Shown: positions 8,268-18,996 of the stretch, in pieces
Position numbering within the stretch: the stretch's first letter is position 1
Layout: each line of letters begins with the position of its first letter
NCBI RefSeq assembly: GCF_028553885.1
Contig: NZ_CP067169.1
Location: forward strand, 806,001-870,000
Direction of reading: 5' to 3'
Source of the DNA: Paracoccus aestuarii
Lineage (GTDB): Bacteria; Pseudomonadota; Alphaproteobacteria; Rhodobacterales; Rhodobacteraceae
Length of the DNA stretch: 64,000 bases
Position numbers and translations under genes: made by a program
Notes under the pieces: model-generated
The model's database searches: none
What the model was told of the DNA's origin: nothing
Seen by the model: only the letters and a program-made list of their open reading frames with translations

Positions 8268-10919
8268 ATGCCCAGTCTGAATGACATCCGCTCGACTTTC
8301 CTCGGCTATTTCGAGAAGAACGGCCACCGCGTCGTGGAGAGCAGCCCGCTTGTCCCGCGCAACGATCCCACGCTGATGTTCGCCAATTCCGGCATGGTGC
8401 AGTTCAAGAACCTGTTCACCGGGGTCGAGACGCGCGACTACAACCGTGCGACCACGGCGCAAAAATGCGTGCGGGCGGGCGGCAAGCACAACGATCTGGA
8501 CAATGTGGGCTATACGGCGCGGCATCACACGTTCTTCGAGATGCTGGGGAATTTCAGCTTTGGCGATTATTTCAAGGACCAGGCGATCGCCCATGCCTGG
8601 GAGCTGCTGACCAAGGAGTTCGGCATTCCCAAGGACCGGCTGCTGGTCACCGTCTATCACACCGATGACGAGGCGGCCGAGCTCTGGAAGAAGGTCGCGG
8701 GCCTCGGCGACGACCGCATCATCCGCATCCCTACAGCGGACAATTTCTGGCAGATGGGGCCGACCGGACCCTGCGGCCCCTGCACCGAGATCTTCTTCGA
8801 TCACGGTGACAAGATCTGGGGCGGCCCTCCGGGATCGGCTGATGAGGATGGCGACCGCTTCATCGAGATCTGGAACCTGGTCTTCATGCAGAACGAGCAG
8901 TTCGAGGACGGCTCGATGCGCGCGCTGGACATGCAGTCCATCGACACTGGCATGGGGCTGGAGCGGATCGGCGCGCTGCTGCAGGGCAAGCACGACAATT
9001 ATGACACCGATCTGATGCGGTCGCTGATCGAGGCATCGGCCAACGTGACCAGCGCGGACCCGGACGGGCCGGGCAAGGTGCACCACCGGGTGATCGCGGA
9101 TCACCTGCGCTCGACCAGCTTCCTGATCGCGGATGGGGTGATGCCCAGCAATGAGGGGCGCGGCTATGTGCTGCGGCGGATCATGCGGCGCGCGATGCGC
9201 CATGCGCATATGCTGGGCGCGCAGGACCCGGTCATGCACAAGCTGGTCCCGGCGCTGGTGCGCCAGATGGGCGCGGCCTATCCGGAGCTGACCCGTGCGC
9301 AGGCGATGATCGAGGAGACGCTGCGCTCGGAGGAGACGCGGTTCCGCCAGACGCTGGACCGGGGCCTGCGGCTCTTGGACGATGAGCTGGCGAAGCTGCC
9401 CGAGGGGGCGGATCTGCCGGGCGAGGCGGCATTCAAGCTCTATGACACCTTCGGTTTCCCGCTGGACCTGACGCAGGACGCGCTGCGCGAAAAGGGCCGC
9501 GCGGTGCAGATCGAGGGCTTTGACGCCGCCATGGCCGAGCAGAAGCGCATGGCGCGGGCTGCCTGGTCGGGATCGGGCGAGGCTGCCGATGCGACGATTT
9601 GGTTCGAACTGGCGGAAAAGCACGGGGTCACCGAATTCCTGGGCTATGACACCGAGGAGGCCGAGGGCCAGATCACCGCGCTGGTGATCGACGGCGCGGA
9701 TGTGGCCGAGGCGCACGTGGGCGCATCGGTCGCCATCGTGGTGAACCAGTCTCCCTTCTACGCCGAAAGTGGCGGTCAGGTCGGCGATCAGGGCATGATT
9801 CGGACCGAGACCGGCGCGGCGCGTGTCACGGACACGAAAAAGGTCGCGGGTGTCTTTATCCATCAGGCTCAGGTCACGATGGGCACGATCAGCCGCGGGC
9901 AGGGCGCGCAGCTGGTGGTAGACCATGACCGCCGCGGCGCGATCCGCGCGAACCATTCGGCGACGCATCTGCTGCACGAGGCGCTGAGGGGTGCGCTTGG
10001 CGATCACGTCGCGCAGCGGGGCAGCCTGAACGCGCCCGACCGGCTGCGCTTCGATTTCAGCCATAACAGCGCGGTCAGCGCCGAGGAGATGGCGCGGATC
10101 GAGGCCGAGGTGAACGCCTATATCCGCCAGAACAGCCCGGTCGAGACGCGGATCATGACGCCCGACGATGCGCGGGCCCTGGGGGCGCAGGCGCTGTTTG
10201 GTGAGAAATACGGCGACGAGGTGCGCGTCGTGTCGATGGGCGCGCAGCCGGGCAGCGGCAAGGGCGCGGAAGGTGCTGCCTATTCGTTGGAGCTGTGCGG
10301 CGGCACGCATGTGGCGAGGACGGGCGATATCGGGGCCTTCGTGCTGCTGGGCGATGCGGCCTCCAGCGCGGGCGTGCGGCGGATTGAGGCGCTGACCGGT
10401 CAGGCGGCGCTGGATCACCTGCGCGGTGCCGACAGCCGCTTGGGCGAGATCGCGGGCATCCTCAAGGCGCAATCGGCCGAGGTGGTGAACCGCGTGCGTG
10501 CGCTGGCCGACGAGCGCAAGGCCTTGGCCAACGAGGTCGCGCAGCTGAAGCGTCAGCTGGCCATGGGCGGCGGGGACGAGGCCGAGGAGATCGCGGGGGT
10601 CAAGTTCATCGCCCGCAAGGTCGAGGGCGTGGGCGGCAAGGAGCTGGGCGCGCTGGTCGACGAGATGAAGGCGGGCCTGGGCAGCGGGGCCGTGCTGGTC
10701 CTGGCCGAGGATGGCGGCAAGGCCACGGTCGCCGCCGGTGTCACGCCGGACCTGACCGGGCGCATCAGCGCGGTGGCGTTGGTGCAGTCCGCTGTCGCCG
10801 CACTGGGCGGCAAGGGGGGTGGCGGCCGCCCCGACCGGGCGCAAGGCGGGGCGCCCTCGCTGGCGGCCGCGGAAACGGCGTTCCAGGACGCCCGCAAGAT
10901 CATTGAGGACAGCAAATGA
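8268..10919 (+). CDS. alaS: Alanyl-tRNA synthetase
   Basis: A full-length 883-residue class II synthetase that charges tRNA-Ala. The N-terminal catalytic core begins with [17 protein letters not shown], and motif 2 and 3 regions are intact. The editing domain has the zinc/active-site set H563, H567 (HSATH), C677 and H681 (CGGTH), which clears mischarged Ser and Gly. The C-terminal DHHA1/C-Ala domain ends with the alanine-rich segment before 10919. It follows recA by 183 bases, a common order in Rhodobacterales, and overlaps the next start by 4 bases (ATGA). Confidence 0.98.
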   Translation: MPSLNDIRSTFLGYFEKNGHRVVESSPLVPRNDPTLMFANSGMVQFKNLFTGVETRDYNRATTAQKCVRAGGKHNDLDNVGYTARHHTFFEMLGNFSFGDYFKDQAIAHAWELLTKEFGIPKDRLLVTVYHTDDEAAELWKKVAGLGDDRIIRIPTADNFWQMGPTGPCGPCTEIFFDHGDKIWGGPPGSADEDGDRFIEIWNLVFMQNEQFEDGSMRALDMQSIDTGMGLERIGALLQGKHDNYDTDLMRSLIEASANVTSADPDGPGKVHHRVIADHLRSTSFLIADGVMPSNEGRGYVLRRIMRRAMRHAHMLGAQDPVMHKLVPALVRQMGAAYPELTRAQAMIEETLRSEETRFRQTLDRGLRLLDDELAKLPEGADLPGEAAFKLYDTFGFPLDLTQDALREKGRAVQIEGFDAAMAEQKRMARAAWSGSGEAADATIWFELAEKHGVTEFLGYDTEEAEGQITALVIDGADVAEAHVGASVAIVVNQSPFYAESGGQVGDQGMIRTETGAARVTDTKKVAGVFIHQAQVTMGTISRGQGAQLVVDHDRRGAIRANHSATHLLHEALRGALGDHVAQRGSLNAPDRLRFDFSHNSAVSAEEMARIEAEVNAYIRQNSPVETRIMTPDDARALGAQALFGEKYGDEVRVVSMGAQPGSGKGAEGAAYSLELCGGTHVARTGDIGAFVLLGDAASSAGVRRIEALTGQAALDHLRGADSRLGEIAGILKAQSAEVVNRVRALADERKALANEVAQLKRQLAMGGGDEAEEIAGVKFIARKVEGVGGKELGALVDEMKAGLGSGAVLVLAEDGGKATVAAGVTPDLTGRISAVALVQSAVAALGGKGGGGRPDRAQGGAPSLAAAETAFQDARKIIEDSK

Positions 10920-11215
10920 CCGCACTCTGGATTGCCCATGTGACCGTGACCGACCCCGACGCCTATGGCCTTTATGCCAAGGCGGCGGGACCGGCGATCG
11001 CCGCGCATGGCGGCGTCTTCTTGGCCCGCGCAAGCCGCTATCACGTGCTGGAGGGTGCGGATCGCGCCCGGCATGTGGTCGCGCGGTTCCCCAGCCTTGA
11101 TGCGGCGGTTGCCTGTTATCACAGCAGTGAGTACCAGGCGGCGCTGGCGCATGCCAAAGGCGCCAGCGAACGCGACCTCGTGATCGTGGAAGAGACGCCG
11201 CCCCCGTCGGAATAG
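10916..11215 (+). CDS. DUF1330 family small protein
   Basis: 99 residues, a single alpha+beta dimeric-barrel-like domain of the DUF1330 family: [18 protein letters not shown] at the start, a central GGVFLARA strand, and the late helix [24 protein letters not shown]. No signal peptide or membrane segment, so cytoplasmic. The ATGA overlap with alaS indicates co-transcription. The biochemical role of the family is not established. Confidence 0.8.
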   Translation: MTALWIAHVTVTDPDAYGLYAKAAGPAIAAHGGVFLARASRYHVLEGADRARHVVARFPSLDAAVACYHSSEYQAALAHAKGASERDLVIVEETPPPSE

Positions 11216-11275
11216 GTGAATCCTTCAGACTTTCGTGCTAGTCCTGTCACAAAAGAGACGTGAAAGGGGCAGGGC

Positions 11276-12070
11276 ATGTGTCGTTGGGCCGCCTATCTGG
11301 GCGCACCGATCTTTCTGGAGGACATCGTCAGCCGGCCGGCGCATTCGCTGATCCGGCAGAGCCAGGGGGCGACCCGCTGCCAGACGCCGGTGAATGCCGA
11401 CGGATTCGGCATCGCCTGGTATGGCGAACGGCCCGAGCCGGGGCTCTATCGCGATGTCATGCCCGCTTGGTCGGACCCGAACCTGCGCAGCCTGGTGGGG
11501 CAGGTGCGGTCGGGTTTGTTCATGGCGCATGTGCGGGCCTCGACCGGGACGGCGACCAGCCGCAACAACTGTCACCCCTTTGCCGTGGGTCGGTGGAGCT
11601 TCCTGCATAACGGCCAGTTCGGCGGCTATGACGGGTTCCGGCGCCATGCGGATGTGCTGATCAGCGACGAATTCTATCCCCATCGCAAGGGCGCCACCGA
11701 CAGCGAGGCGCTGTTCCTGATCGCCTTGGGCGAGGGGCTGGACCACGACCCCCGCGCCGCGATGGAGCGGGCCATCGGCAAGCTGGGCGCGCTGGCCCGC
11801 CAGATGGGCGAGGCGCCCCATGTGCGGGCGGCCTGCGCGCTGTCGGATGGGCGGAACCTCTATGCGCTGCGCCATGCCAGCGACGATCTGGCGCCCTCGC
11901 TCTATTACCGCTGGTCCGAGACGCGGCGGGGCTGGGCGGTCGTGTCCGAACCGCTGGAGACCGACGAGGCCGATTGGCGCGAGGTGCCGCCGGGCAGCTT
12001 CTGCACCTTTGCGGGCGACCGCGTGCAGATCCAGGATTTCTGCCCCGACCGTCTGTCCGCCGCCGCGTGA
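11276..12070 (+). CDS. Class II glutamine amidotransferase (EgtC/YafJ-like)
   Basis: 264 residues starting MCRWAAYLG, so removal of Met would expose the N-terminal nucleophile cysteine typical of Ntn-type class II amidotransferases. NADGFGIAWYG (around 40-50), the MAHVRAST strand, NCHPF, the HNG motif in FLHNGQFGG and the TDSEALF segment all match the family. It is a stand-alone glutaminase domain; the ergothioneine enzyme EgtC belongs to the same group, but no ergothioneine genes are nearby, so the substrate is open. A strong GAAAGGGG ribosome site precedes the ATG. It ends directly against the convergent small gene at 12071. Confidence 0.85.
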   Translation: MCRWAAYLGAPIFLEDIVSRPAHSLIRQSQGATRCQTPVNADGFGIAWYGERPEPGLYRDVMPAWSDPNLRSLVGQVRSGLFMAHVRASTGTATSRNNCHPFAVGRWSFLHNGQFGGYDGFRRHADVLISDEFYPHRKGATDSEALFLIALGEGLDHDPRAAMERAIGKLGALARQMGEAPHVRAACALSDGRNLYALRHASDDLAPSLYYRWSETRRGWAVVSEPLETDEADWREVPPGSFCTFAGDRVQIQDFCPDRLSAAA

Positions 12071-12319
12071 TCAGCCCTGCGCGCGGGGGCGGCGAAAGAC
12101 CAGCACGTTGTGATAGATCGTTGTGCGGCTGGTCAGCCCGCTGCGTTCCTCACTGGGCAGGACATCGGCGCGCAGATAATCCCAGCCATCGGCGGCCATC
12201 CGGTTCAGCTCGGCCGTCAGCATGGCGGCGAAGCGGTCGGTGGGCGTCCTGGCCTCGCGCGATTTCTCGGTCCGGTGGGGGGCTGCGATGACGCAGTATT
12301 CATATCGGATATCGGTCAT
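12071..12319 (-). CDS. Small cytoplasmic protein, DUF4177-like
   Basis: 82 residues beginning MTDIRYEYCVIAAP, with LTAELNRMAADGWDYLRADVLPSEE in the middle and a final VLVFRRP strand. This pattern (a YEY strand, a helix ending in GWE/GWD, and a strand of the V-FRR type) is that of the DUF4177 family of small proteins of unknown function. No signal peptide. The stop abuts the stop of the convergent amidotransferase, and gatB on the same strand ends in the window 54 bases upstream of it. Confidence 0.65.
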   Translation of the reverse strand: MTDIRYEYCVIAAPHRTEKSREARTPTDRFAAMLTAELNRMAADGWDYLRADVLPSEERSGLTSRTTIYHNVLVFRRPRAQG

Positions 12320-12373
12320 GGCGCATCCCTCGGACCGGATGGGGACGGTCCCGGCGAACCGGGACCGGGGCGA

Positions 12374-13885
12374 TCACTGGGCCAGCTTGCGGGCCACCAG
12401 CTCGTTCACGGCGGCGGGGTTGGCCTTGCCGCCCGTGGCCTTCAGGACCTGGCCCACGAACCATCCGGCCAGCTTGGGATTGGCCTTGGCCTTTTCCACC
12501 TGGGCGGGGTTTTCGGCGATGATCTTGTCCACCGCGGCCTCGATGGCGCCCAGGTCGGTGACCTGCTTCATGCCACGATCCTCGACGATCCGGGCCGGGT
12601 CGCCGCCCTCGGTCCAGAGGATCTCGAACAGGTCCTTGGCGATCTTGCCCGAGATCGCGCCCGAGGCGATCAGGTCGATCACCCCGCCCAGCTGCGCGGC
12701 GGAAACGGGTGAGGTCGCGACGGTCAGCCCCTCCTTGTTCAGCCGGCCGAACAGCTCGTTGATGACCCAGTTCGCGGCCATCTTGCCGTCACGGCCCGCG
12801 GCCACGGCCTCGAAGTAATCGGCATTCTCGACCTCGGCGGTCAGAACGCCCGCGTCATATTCCGACAGGCCCATCTCGCGCACGAAGCGGGCCTTCTTCT
12901 CGTCCGGCAGTTCGGGCATCGAGGCCGCGATCTCGTCGACCCAGGCCTGCTCGATCTCCAAGGGCAGCAGGTCGGGATCGGGGAAATAGCGATAGTCATG
13001 CGCCTCCTCCTTCGACCGCATCGACCGCGTCTCGCCGCGGTCGGGATCGTAGAGGCGGGTTTCCTGCACGATCGTCCCGCCATCCTCCAGGATCGCAATC
13101 TGGCGCCGGGCCTCATAGTCGATGGCCGCCTGGATGAAGCGCATGGAGTTCATGTTCTTGATCTCGCAGCGCGTGCCCAGATGGCCGAAATCGCCGGTCT
13201 CGATGAACCGCTCGTAATCGCCGGGCTTGCAGACGCTGACGTTCACATCGGCGCGCAGGTTGCCGTTCTGCATGTTGCCGTCGCAGGTGCCCAGATAGCG
13301 CAGGATCTGGCGCAGCTTGACCACATAGGCGGCGGCCTCCTCGGGGCCGCGGATGTCGGGGCGGCTGACGATCTCCATCAGGGCGACGCCGGTGCGGTTC
13401 AGGTCCACGAAGGACATGTTCGGATCCATGTCATGGATCGACTTGCCCGCATCTTGTTCCATATGGATGCGTTCGATGCGCACGCGCCGCGCGATGCCGG
13501 GGGCCATGTCCACGATCACCTCGCCCTCGCCCACGATGGGGTGGTAGAGCTGGCTGATCTGATAGCCCTGCGGCAGGTCCGGATAGAAATAGTTCTTGCG
13601 GTCGAAGGCCGAACGCAGGTTGATCGCGGCCTTCAGCCCCAGCCCGGTGCGCACTGCCTGCGCCACGCAGAATTCGTTGATGACGGGCAGCATGCCGGGC
13701 ATGGCGGCATCGACGAAGGCCACGTTGCTGTTCGGCTCGGACCCGAATTCGGTCGAGGCGCCGGAGAACAGTTTCGCCCTGGATGCGACCTGGGCATGGA
13801 CCTCCAGCCCGATGACCAGTTCCCATTCGCCTGTCGCGCCATGGATCACCTTGGGTTCGGGGGCGGTATAGGTCAGGTCGAGCAT
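12374..13885 (-). CDS. gatB: Asp/Glu-tRNA amidotransferase subunit B
   Basis: 503 residues, the kinase/transamidation subunit of the GatCAB complex that converts Glu-tRNA(Gln) and Asp-tRNA(Asn). The N-terminal GatB core starts [13 protein letters not shown], with the conserved metal/ATP pocket ([18 protein letters not shown] around 115) and FVDLNRTG. The C-terminal YqeY-like helical domain carries the tRNA-binding tail ending [16 protein letters not shown]. gatA and gatC are not next to it. Start at ATG 13885, full family length. Confidence 0.97.
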   Translation of the reverse strand: MLDLTYTAPEPKVIHGATGEWELVIGLEVHAQVASRAKLFSGASTEFGSEPNSNVAFVDAAMPGMLPVINEFCVAQAVRTGLGLKAAINLRSAFDRKNYFYPDLPQGYQISQLYHPIVGEGEVIVDMAPGIARRVRIERIHMEQDAGKSIHDMDPNMSFVDLNRTGVALMEIVSRPDIRGPEEAAAYVVKLRQILRYLGTCDGNMQNGNLRADVNVSVCKPGDYERFIETGDFGHLGTRCEIKNMNSMRFIQAAIDYEARRQIAILEDGGTIVQETRLYDPDRGETRSMRSKEEAHDYRYFPDPDLLPLEIEQAWVDEIAASMPELPDEKKARFVREMGLSEYDAGVLTAEVENADYFEAVAAGRDGKMAANWVINELFGRLNKEGLTVATSPVSAAQLGGVIDLIASGAISGKIAKDLFEILWTEGGDPARIVEDRGMKQVTDLGAIEAAVDKIIAENPAQVEKAKANPKLAGWFVGQVLKATGGKANPAAVNELVARKLAQ

Positions 13886-14161
13886 GGGGGCCTCATCGCG
13901 GATCGGTCTCGGGCGGTGTTCTAGGGCAAGGCCCCGCCATTGTCACGGGTCGCCTGCGCGAATCGGCGATTGGTTCACGGGGCGTCAATGCCGGGCTGAC
14001 ATGCGCGTCATCGGCGGGCGGATCTGGGGGCCGTCGGCGGAAATCCGACCATGCGTGCGTGGGGGCAGGGCGGGTTCCTGCCGATGGATTCCAAGGCGTC
14101 TTGCGTGAATTCGCGGCTGGTCCCATGCGGGACGGCGACGAAACCACCTGCCGAGGTCCCG

Positions 14162-14773
14162 ATGCGCGTCGCGCTTTCCCTTGCCGCCCTTGCCCTCGTG
14201 GCCGCCTGTTCGACGACCCCCGCCACGTCCCCCGTGGCCGAGGCGCAGGCCCGGGAGATGAGCCTGGCGGCAGCGCCGCCGATGCGGTGGGGACAGCGCA
14301 GCGGATCCGAGGAATGGACCCGCGCCACGATGCAGGCCCTGGAACGCGAAGGGGTCACGATGATCTCGCGCGTGCCAGCCGACATCAACGAATACTGCCC
14401 CAATTACAGCGAGCTGGGCGAGACGGGCCGCAAGGTCTTCTGGGCCGGGCTGCTGTCGGCGGTGGCGCGGCATGAAAGCACCTTCAACCCGCAGGCGGCG
14501 GGCGGCGGTGGCCGCTGGCTGGGCCTGATGCAGATCGCGCCCGCGACCTGGCGGCATTACGGCTGCGACGGCAATATCAAGAACGGTGCCGACAACATGT
14601 CCTGCGCGGTCAAGATCATGGCCCGCCAGGTCGGCCGCGACAATGCGGTGGCCCATGACGGCAATGGCTGGCGCGGCGTGGCACGGGACTGGGCGCCGAT
14701 GCGCAGTTCCAAGAAGCGGGCCGATATCGCGGCCTGGACCTCCAGCCAGAGCTATTGCAGCCGCGAGGGTTGA
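14162..14773 (+). CDS. Lipoprotein with SLT (lytic transglycosylase) domain
   Basis: 203 residues. The signal peptide MRVALSLAALALVAAC ends with a lipobox (LVAAC, Cys16), so the protein is lipid-anchored. The C-terminal half has an SLT-type fold: the probable catalytic Glu is in ARHESTFNPQA, followed by LGLMQIAPATWRHYGC. It therefore probably cleaves murein glycan strands. I choose the ATG at 14162 because the lipobox follows at the right distance; an upstream in-frame start at 14051 would bury the signal peptide. The 276 bases before it, shared with divergent gatB, hold no other gene. A GC-rich hairpin follows the stop. Confidence 0.82.
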   Translation: MRVALSLAALALVAACSTTPATSPVAEAQAREMSLAAAPPMRWGQRSGSEEWTRATMQALEREGVTMISRVPADINEYCPNYSELGETGRKVFWAGLLSAVARHESTFNPQAAGGGGRWLGLMQIAPATWRHYGCDGNIKNGADNMSCAVKIMARQVGRDNAVAHDGNGWRGVARDWAPMRSSKKRADIAAWTSSQSYCSREG

Positions 14774-14780
14774 TCGGACG

Positions 14781-14808
14781 GGGGGCCTTGCGGCCCCCTT
14801 CCTTGTTC
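14781..14808 (+). terminator. Probable terminator after the SLT lipoprotein
   Basis: GGGGGCC (14781-14787), TTGC loop, GGCCCCC (14792-14798), followed by TTCCTTGTT. Only a 7-base stem, and it lies between convergent genes, overlapping the 3' end of the peptidase gene. Confidence 0.5.
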
Positions 14809-16195
14809 AGGACCGCAGCGCGGTCAGGATGCGCGCCCAGGACCGGGCACCCTTGGCAAAGGCCTCGACATCGTATTTCTCGTTCGGCGAATGGATGCGG
14901 TCATCGTCGCTGGCGAACCCGATCAGCAGCGAATCCATGCCCAGGATCTGCTTGAAATCCCCCGCGATGGGGATCGAGCCGCCCGCCCCGATGAAGGCCG
15001 CATCGCGGCCCCATTCCTCGCTGAGCGCGGTTCGGGCCTGATCGAAGGCGGGGTCGGTGATGTCCATGACGCTGGCGGGCGATGCGCCGTGATCATGAAA
15101 TTCGACCCGGCAATCGGCGGGCAGAAAGCGGCGCACATGATCCTGGAAGGCCGCGCGGATCGCCTGCGGATCCTGGGTCCCGGTCAGGCGGAAGCTGACC
15201 TTGGCGCGCGCCATGGCGGGCAGGACGGTCTTGAACCCGTCGCCCGCATAGCCCCCGGCAATGCCGTTGATCTCGGCCGTAGGCTGGTTCCAGACCATCT
15301 CCAACGGCGTGCGGCCGGCCTCGCCGATGGGCTGCGACAGACCCACGCGGGACAGGAAGCCGCCCGCGTCGAAATCCAACGCCTGCCAGTCGCGGGCCAG
15401 CGCCTCGGGCAGGTCGGCCACGCCGTCATAGAAACCGGGCAGGGTGACGCGGCCCGTCCCGTCCTTCAGCGCGGCCAGGGCCTGGGCCAGGATCATGATC
15501 GGGTTCGCCGCCAGCCCGCCGAAGCTGCCCGAATGCAGGTCGCGATCGGCGGCGTGGATCACGACCTCCTGCCCGACCAGGCCGCGCAGCTGGGTGGTGA
15601 TCGCCGGGCGGCCATCCGCATAGAGGCCCGTGTCGCAGATCACCGCCAGCGAGGCGCGCAGATCCTCCGCGTGATCGCGCAGGAAGGGCCGCAGCGAGGG
15701 CGAGCCGGATTCCTCCTCGCCTTCGAACAGCAGGATCAGGTCGGTGGGCAGGCTGCCATGGACGGCCTTCCAGGCACGAAAGGCCTCGACGAAGGTCATC
15801 AGCTGGCCCTTGTCGTCCGATGCGCCGCGGGCGCGGATGACGCGGCCCTTGGGTCCGTCCTCGATCGCGGGGGCGAAGGGCGGGCGGTCCCACAGCTCCA
15901 GCGGATCGACGGGCTGCACGTCGTAATGGCCGTAGAACAGCAGCGGCCGCGCATCGCCCTTGGGGCTGCGGGCGGTGACCATGGGATGGCCCGGCGTGTC
16001 ATGGACCTGCGCATCAAAGCCCAGGCCTGTCAGCTCGTCGCGCAGCCATTCGGCGGCGCGGCGCACATCGCCCGCATGGGCCGGATCGGTCGAGATCGAG
16101 GGGATTCGCAGGAAATCGCACAGCCGGTCCAGCGCCGCGTCCAACCCCCCATCCAGCTGCGTCAGGATGTCCTGCAGCCTTGCCTCATTGCCCAT
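14807..16195 (-). CDS. M20 family metallopeptidase (dipeptidase)
   Basis: 462 residues of the M20 (ArgE/DapE/carnosinase-like) zinc peptidase class. Metal ligands are visible in GHYDVQPVDP (around 85), the ARGASDDKGQ aspartate, and the catalytic GEEESGSPSL glutamate pair around 150. The dimerisation lid domain lies between about residues 190 and 330. The final part has the HSPNEKY histidine. I use the ATG at 16195 (MGNEARLQDI); the frame stays open upstream to 16393, but that extension overlaps the hemA regulatory region. It probably hydrolyses dipeptides in the cytoplasm. Confidence 0.9.
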   Translation of the reverse strand: MGNEARLQDILTQLDGGLDAALDRLCDFLRIPSISTDPAHAGDVRRAAEWLRDELTGLGFDAQVHDTPGHPMVTARSPKGDARPLLFYGHYDVQPVDPLELWDRPPFAPAIEDGPKGRVIRARGASDDKGQLMTFVEAFRAWKAVHGSLPTDLILLFEGEEESGSPSLRPFLRDHAEDLRASLAVICDTGLYADGRPAITTQLRGLVGQEVVIHAADRDLHSGSFGGLAANPIMILAQALAALKDGTGRVTLPGFYDGVADLPEALARDWQALDFDAGGFLSRVGLSQPIGEAGRTPLEMVWNQPTAEINGIAGGYAGDGFKTVLPAMARAKVSFRLTGTQDPQAIRAAFQDHVRRFLPADCRVEFHDHGASPASVMDITDPAFDQARTALSEEWGRDAAFIGAGGSIPIAGDFKQILGMDSLLIGFASDDDRIHSPNEKYDVEAFAKGARSWARILTALRS

Positions 16196-16280
16196 GATTC
16201 CTACCTTTCTGACAAACGCATCCGGCCGCGGCCTGCGCCTTTGGTCGAATTTCGACTTTTCGGCCTGTTTTTTTCGCGCC

Positions 16281-16294
16281 TTGACCTCTATCAA
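16281..16294 (+). promoter_or_regulatory. FNR/FnrL-like box upstream of hemA
   Basis: TTGAC-CTCT-ATCAA, one mismatch to the FNR consensus TTGAT-N4-ATCAA. It lies 62 bases upstream of the hemA start. FnrL control of hemA is known in Rhodobacter sphaeroides, so oxygen-responsive control here is a reasonable inference. Confidence 0.65.
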
Positions 16295-16356
16295 GGCAGA
16301 CAGCGCGCGGTCGGAGAATGATCGCACCCAGCCAGCTACGCAAGGGATCGCCCGCA

Positions 16357-17586
16357 ATGAAATACGACGCCGCTCTGGACAAGGCCATCGCACGTCTGCA
16401 CGACGAGGGGCGCTATCGCACCTTCATCGACATCGAACGTGCCAAGGGCCGTTTCCCCCAGGCCGTCTGGAACCGTCCCGATGGCGAGCGGCAGGAGATC
16501 ACCGTCTGGTGCGGCAACGACTATCTGGGCATGGGGCAGCATCCCGTCGTTCTGGCCGCCATGCACGAGGCGCTGGACGCGACCGGCGCGGGTTCGGGCG
16601 GCACGCGCAACATCAGCGGCACGACCGTCTATCACAAGCGGCTGGAATCGGAGCTGGCGGACCTGCATGCCAAGGAGGCCGCGCTGGTCTTCTCCAGCGC
16701 CTACATCGCCAATGACGCGACGCTGTCCACGCTGCCCAAGCTGTTCCCCGGCCTGATCATCTATTCGGACGAGCTGAACCACGCGTCCATGATCGAGGGG
16801 ATCAAGCGCAATGGCGGCGCCAAGCGCATCTTCCGCCACAACGACCTGGCCCATCTGCGCCAGCTGATGGCCGCCGACGATCCGGACGCGCCCAAGCTGA
16901 TCGCCTTCGAATCGATCTATTCGATGGATGGCGATTTCGGGCCGATCGAGGGGTTCTGCGACCTGGCCGACGAGTTCGGCGCGCTGACCTATCTGGACGA
17001 GGTCCATGCCGTCGGCATGTACGGCCCCCGCGGCGGCGGCGTGGCCGAACGCGACGGGCTGTCGGGGCGCATCGACATCATCAACGGCACGTTGGGCAAG
17101 GCCTTCGGCGTCTTCGGCGGCTATATCGCGGCCAGCGCCAAGATGTGCGACGCGATCCGGTCCTATGCGCCGGGCTTCATCTTCACGACCTCGCTGCCGC
17201 CCACGGTCGCGGCGGGGGCCGCGGCCTCGATCGCGCTGCTGAAGACGCCCGAGGGGCAGAAGCTGCGCGATGCCCAGCAGCTGCATGCCCGCATCCTGAA
17301 GATGCGCCTGAAATCGCTCGGCATGCCGATCATCGACCATGGCAGCCATATCGTGCCGGTCCATGTGGGCCATCCGGTCCATTGCAAGTCGCTGTCCGAC
17401 ATGCTGCTGCGCGACTATGGCATCTATGTCCAGCCGATCAACTTCCCGACCGTGCCGCGCGGCACGGAACGCCTGCGCTTCACGCCCTCGCCGGTGCATG
17501 ATCCCAAGCAGATCGACCACCTGGTGCGCGCGATGGATGCGCTCTGGTCGCATTGCGCGCTGAATCGCGCTGAATTGAGCGCATAG
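16357..17586 (+). CDS. hemA: 5-aminolevulinate synthase
   Basis: A 409-residue PLP enzyme that condenses glycine and succinyl-CoA to 5-aminolevulinate, the first step of heme synthesis by the C4 route used in Alphaproteobacteria. The PLP-binding lysine in GTLGKAFG is residue 248, identical to the Rhodobacter enzyme numbering. The glycine-rich [13 protein letters not shown] segment and [12 protein letters not shown] are intact. The ATG at 16357 has AAGGGA upstream and gives the N-terminus [11 protein letters not shown]; the in-frame ATG at 16318 is less likely. An FNR-like box precedes the gene. Confidence 0.97.
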   Translation: MKYDAALDKAIARLHDEGRYRTFIDIERAKGRFPQAVWNRPDGERQEITVWCGNDYLGMGQHPVVLAAMHEALDATGAGSGGTRNISGTTVYHKRLESELADLHAKEAALVFSSAYIANDATLSTLPKLFPGLIIYSDELNHASMIEGIKRNGGAKRIFRHNDLAHLRQLMAADDPDAPKLIAFESIYSMDGDFGPIEGFCDLADEFGALTYLDEVHAVGMYGPRGGGVAERDGLSGRIDIINGTLGKAFGVFGGYIAASAKMCDAIRSYAPGFIFTTSLPPTVAAGAAASIALLKTPEGQKLRDAQQLHARILKMRLKSLGMPIIDHGSHIVPVHVGHPVHCKSLSDMLLRDYGIYVQPINFPTVPRGTERLRFTPSPVHDPKQIDHLVRAMDALWSHCALNRAELSA

Positions 17587-17693
17587 GCCAATCCGACCGT
17601 GAACTGCTCTCGCCTGCGTGATACCGTCGGGCTAAAGAAGGGCAGGTCGCGTCCGATTCGGACGCAACCATAACGGGCAATGAGGCATTCGGA

Positions 17694-18983
17694 ATGAGCA
17701 GGCTGCGGGCACGCGACCCGGCAGAGGAGTATGTGCAGGTGGAGGATACGACCCCGTTCCTCGACGATGACACGCGCTTGGGCGACCTCATGCGCGGCGA
17801 ACGCGCGACGCTTGGCAAATCGCTGCTGGATGTGCAGCGTGAGCTGCGCATCCGCGCCTCCTATGTCGCGGCCATCGAGAATTGCGACATCTCGGCCTTT
17901 GACACGCCCAGTTTCATCTCGGGCTATGTGCGGTCCTATGCGCGCTATCTGGGGATGGACCCGGATTGGGTGTTCCGCCGGTTCTGCCAGGAATCGGGGT
18001 TCCAGCCGACCCATGGCATGGCCGCATCGGCCGCGGGCCCGAAACCCGGCCGCCGCCCCTCGGACCCGGCCGAGGCGCTGGCCAATCCGCGCGCGCTGTT
18101 CATCCCCCAGGAGCGCAGCTTCTGGTCCGAGATCGAGCCCCGCGCCATCGGTGCTCTGGTCGTGCTGATCGCGCTGATCGGCGGGCTGGCCTATGGCGGT
18201 TGGGCCGTCCTGCAAGAGGTCCAGCGCGTCACCTTGGCCCCCGGCGACGACCTGCCCTCGATCGTGGCTGATCTGGACCCCGCCCAGGGCGCCGGCCTGT
18301 CCGGCCCCGCCATCGAAGGCACCGATGGCAGCGACATCGCCCAGACCCTGCCGCAGCCCGAGGCGCTGGACCGTCTCTATCGCCCCCAGATCCTGGAGGC
18401 GCCGGTCCTGACCGCCCGCGACGGCCCGATCGCGGCGATCGATCCGGGCCTGCTGGACAGCGTGGCCACCATCGACGAGGTCATCGCATCCGCCGGGCTG
18501 ATCACCCGCATGCCCCAGCCCGTGGCAGGCCAGGCGCCCGCCCAGGCCGCGGGACCGCAGCTGCCCGAGGCGCAGGCCGCCGATCCGCAGCTGGCCGAGG
18601 CCGCCCCCGAGGGCGGGGTCCGCACCCTGGCCCCCGCTGCGCCGGGGACCGAGCTGCTGGCCGTGCGCCCGGCCTGGGTGCGCGTCACCTCGGCCGAGGG
18701 CACGGTGCTGCTGGAAAAGATCATGGATGCGGGCGAACGGTTCGCCCTGCCGCCGCTGGAACAGCCGCCGGTCCTGCGGACGGGCAATTCCGGCGCGGTC
18801 TATTTCGCGGTGAACGGCCAGACCTATGGCCCCGCCGCGCCGGGCGCCCAGGTGGTCAGCAACATCCAGCTGTCGGCCGAGGCGCTGACCGAGCGTTTTG
18901 CCCAGGCCGATCTGACCGCCGATGCCGACCTGGCCCAGATGGTCGCCGTCGCCCAGATCAACGGGGCCGAGACCGAGGATTGA
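17694..18983 (+). CDS. RodZ-like protein (HTH, membrane segment, DUF4115)
   Basis: 429 residues with the RodZ arrangement. The N-terminal cytoplasmic HTH_25 domain covers about residues 28-105 (LGDLMRGERATLGKSLLDVQ, IRASYVAAIENCDISAF, SGYVRSYARYLGMD). One membrane helix lies near 150-172 (IGALVVLIALIGGLAYGG), a Pro/Ala-rich periplasmic linker follows, and a C-terminal DUF4115 beta domain (AVRPAWVRVTSAEGTVLLEK, then NSGAVYFAVNG) closes it. RodZ links MreB to the cell wall machinery; Paracoccus-like cocci often lack MreB, so the role may differ. It stands alone, 107 bases after hemA. Confidence 0.8.
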   Translation: MSRLRARDPAEEYVQVEDTTPFLDDDTRLGDLMRGERATLGKSLLDVQRELRIRASYVAAIENCDISAFDTPSFISGYVRSYARYLGMDPDWVFRRFCQESGFQPTHGMAASAAGPKPGRRPSDPAEALANPRALFIPQERSFWSEIEPRAIGALVVLIALIGGLAYGGWAVLQEVQRVTLAPGDDLPSIVADLDPAQGAGLSGPAIEGTDGSDIAQTLPQPEALDRLYRPQILEAPVLTARDGPIAAIDPGLLDSVATIDEVIASAGLITRMPQPVAGQAPAQAAGPQLPEAQAADPQLAEAAPEGGVRTLAPAAPGTELLAVRPAWVRVTSAEGTVLLEKIMDAGERFALPPLEQPPVLRTGNSGAVYFAVNGQTYGPAAPGAQVVSNIQLSAEALTERFAQADLTADADLAQMVAVAQINGAETED

Positions 18984-18996
18984 CCGCCGGGGGCCC

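Noticed and set aside
7380..11033. A 1,217-codon open frame on the minus strand
   Set aside because: It is antisense to recA and alaS, has a low-complexity His/Arg/Ala composition, and no ribosome site. Long antisense frames are expected at this GC content.
17649..17665. Short palindrome (GCGTCCGA/TCGGACGC) after hemA as terminator or operator
   Set aside because: Arms are only 8 bases with one base between them and no T tract; position between hemA and the RodZ-like gene gives no decision.
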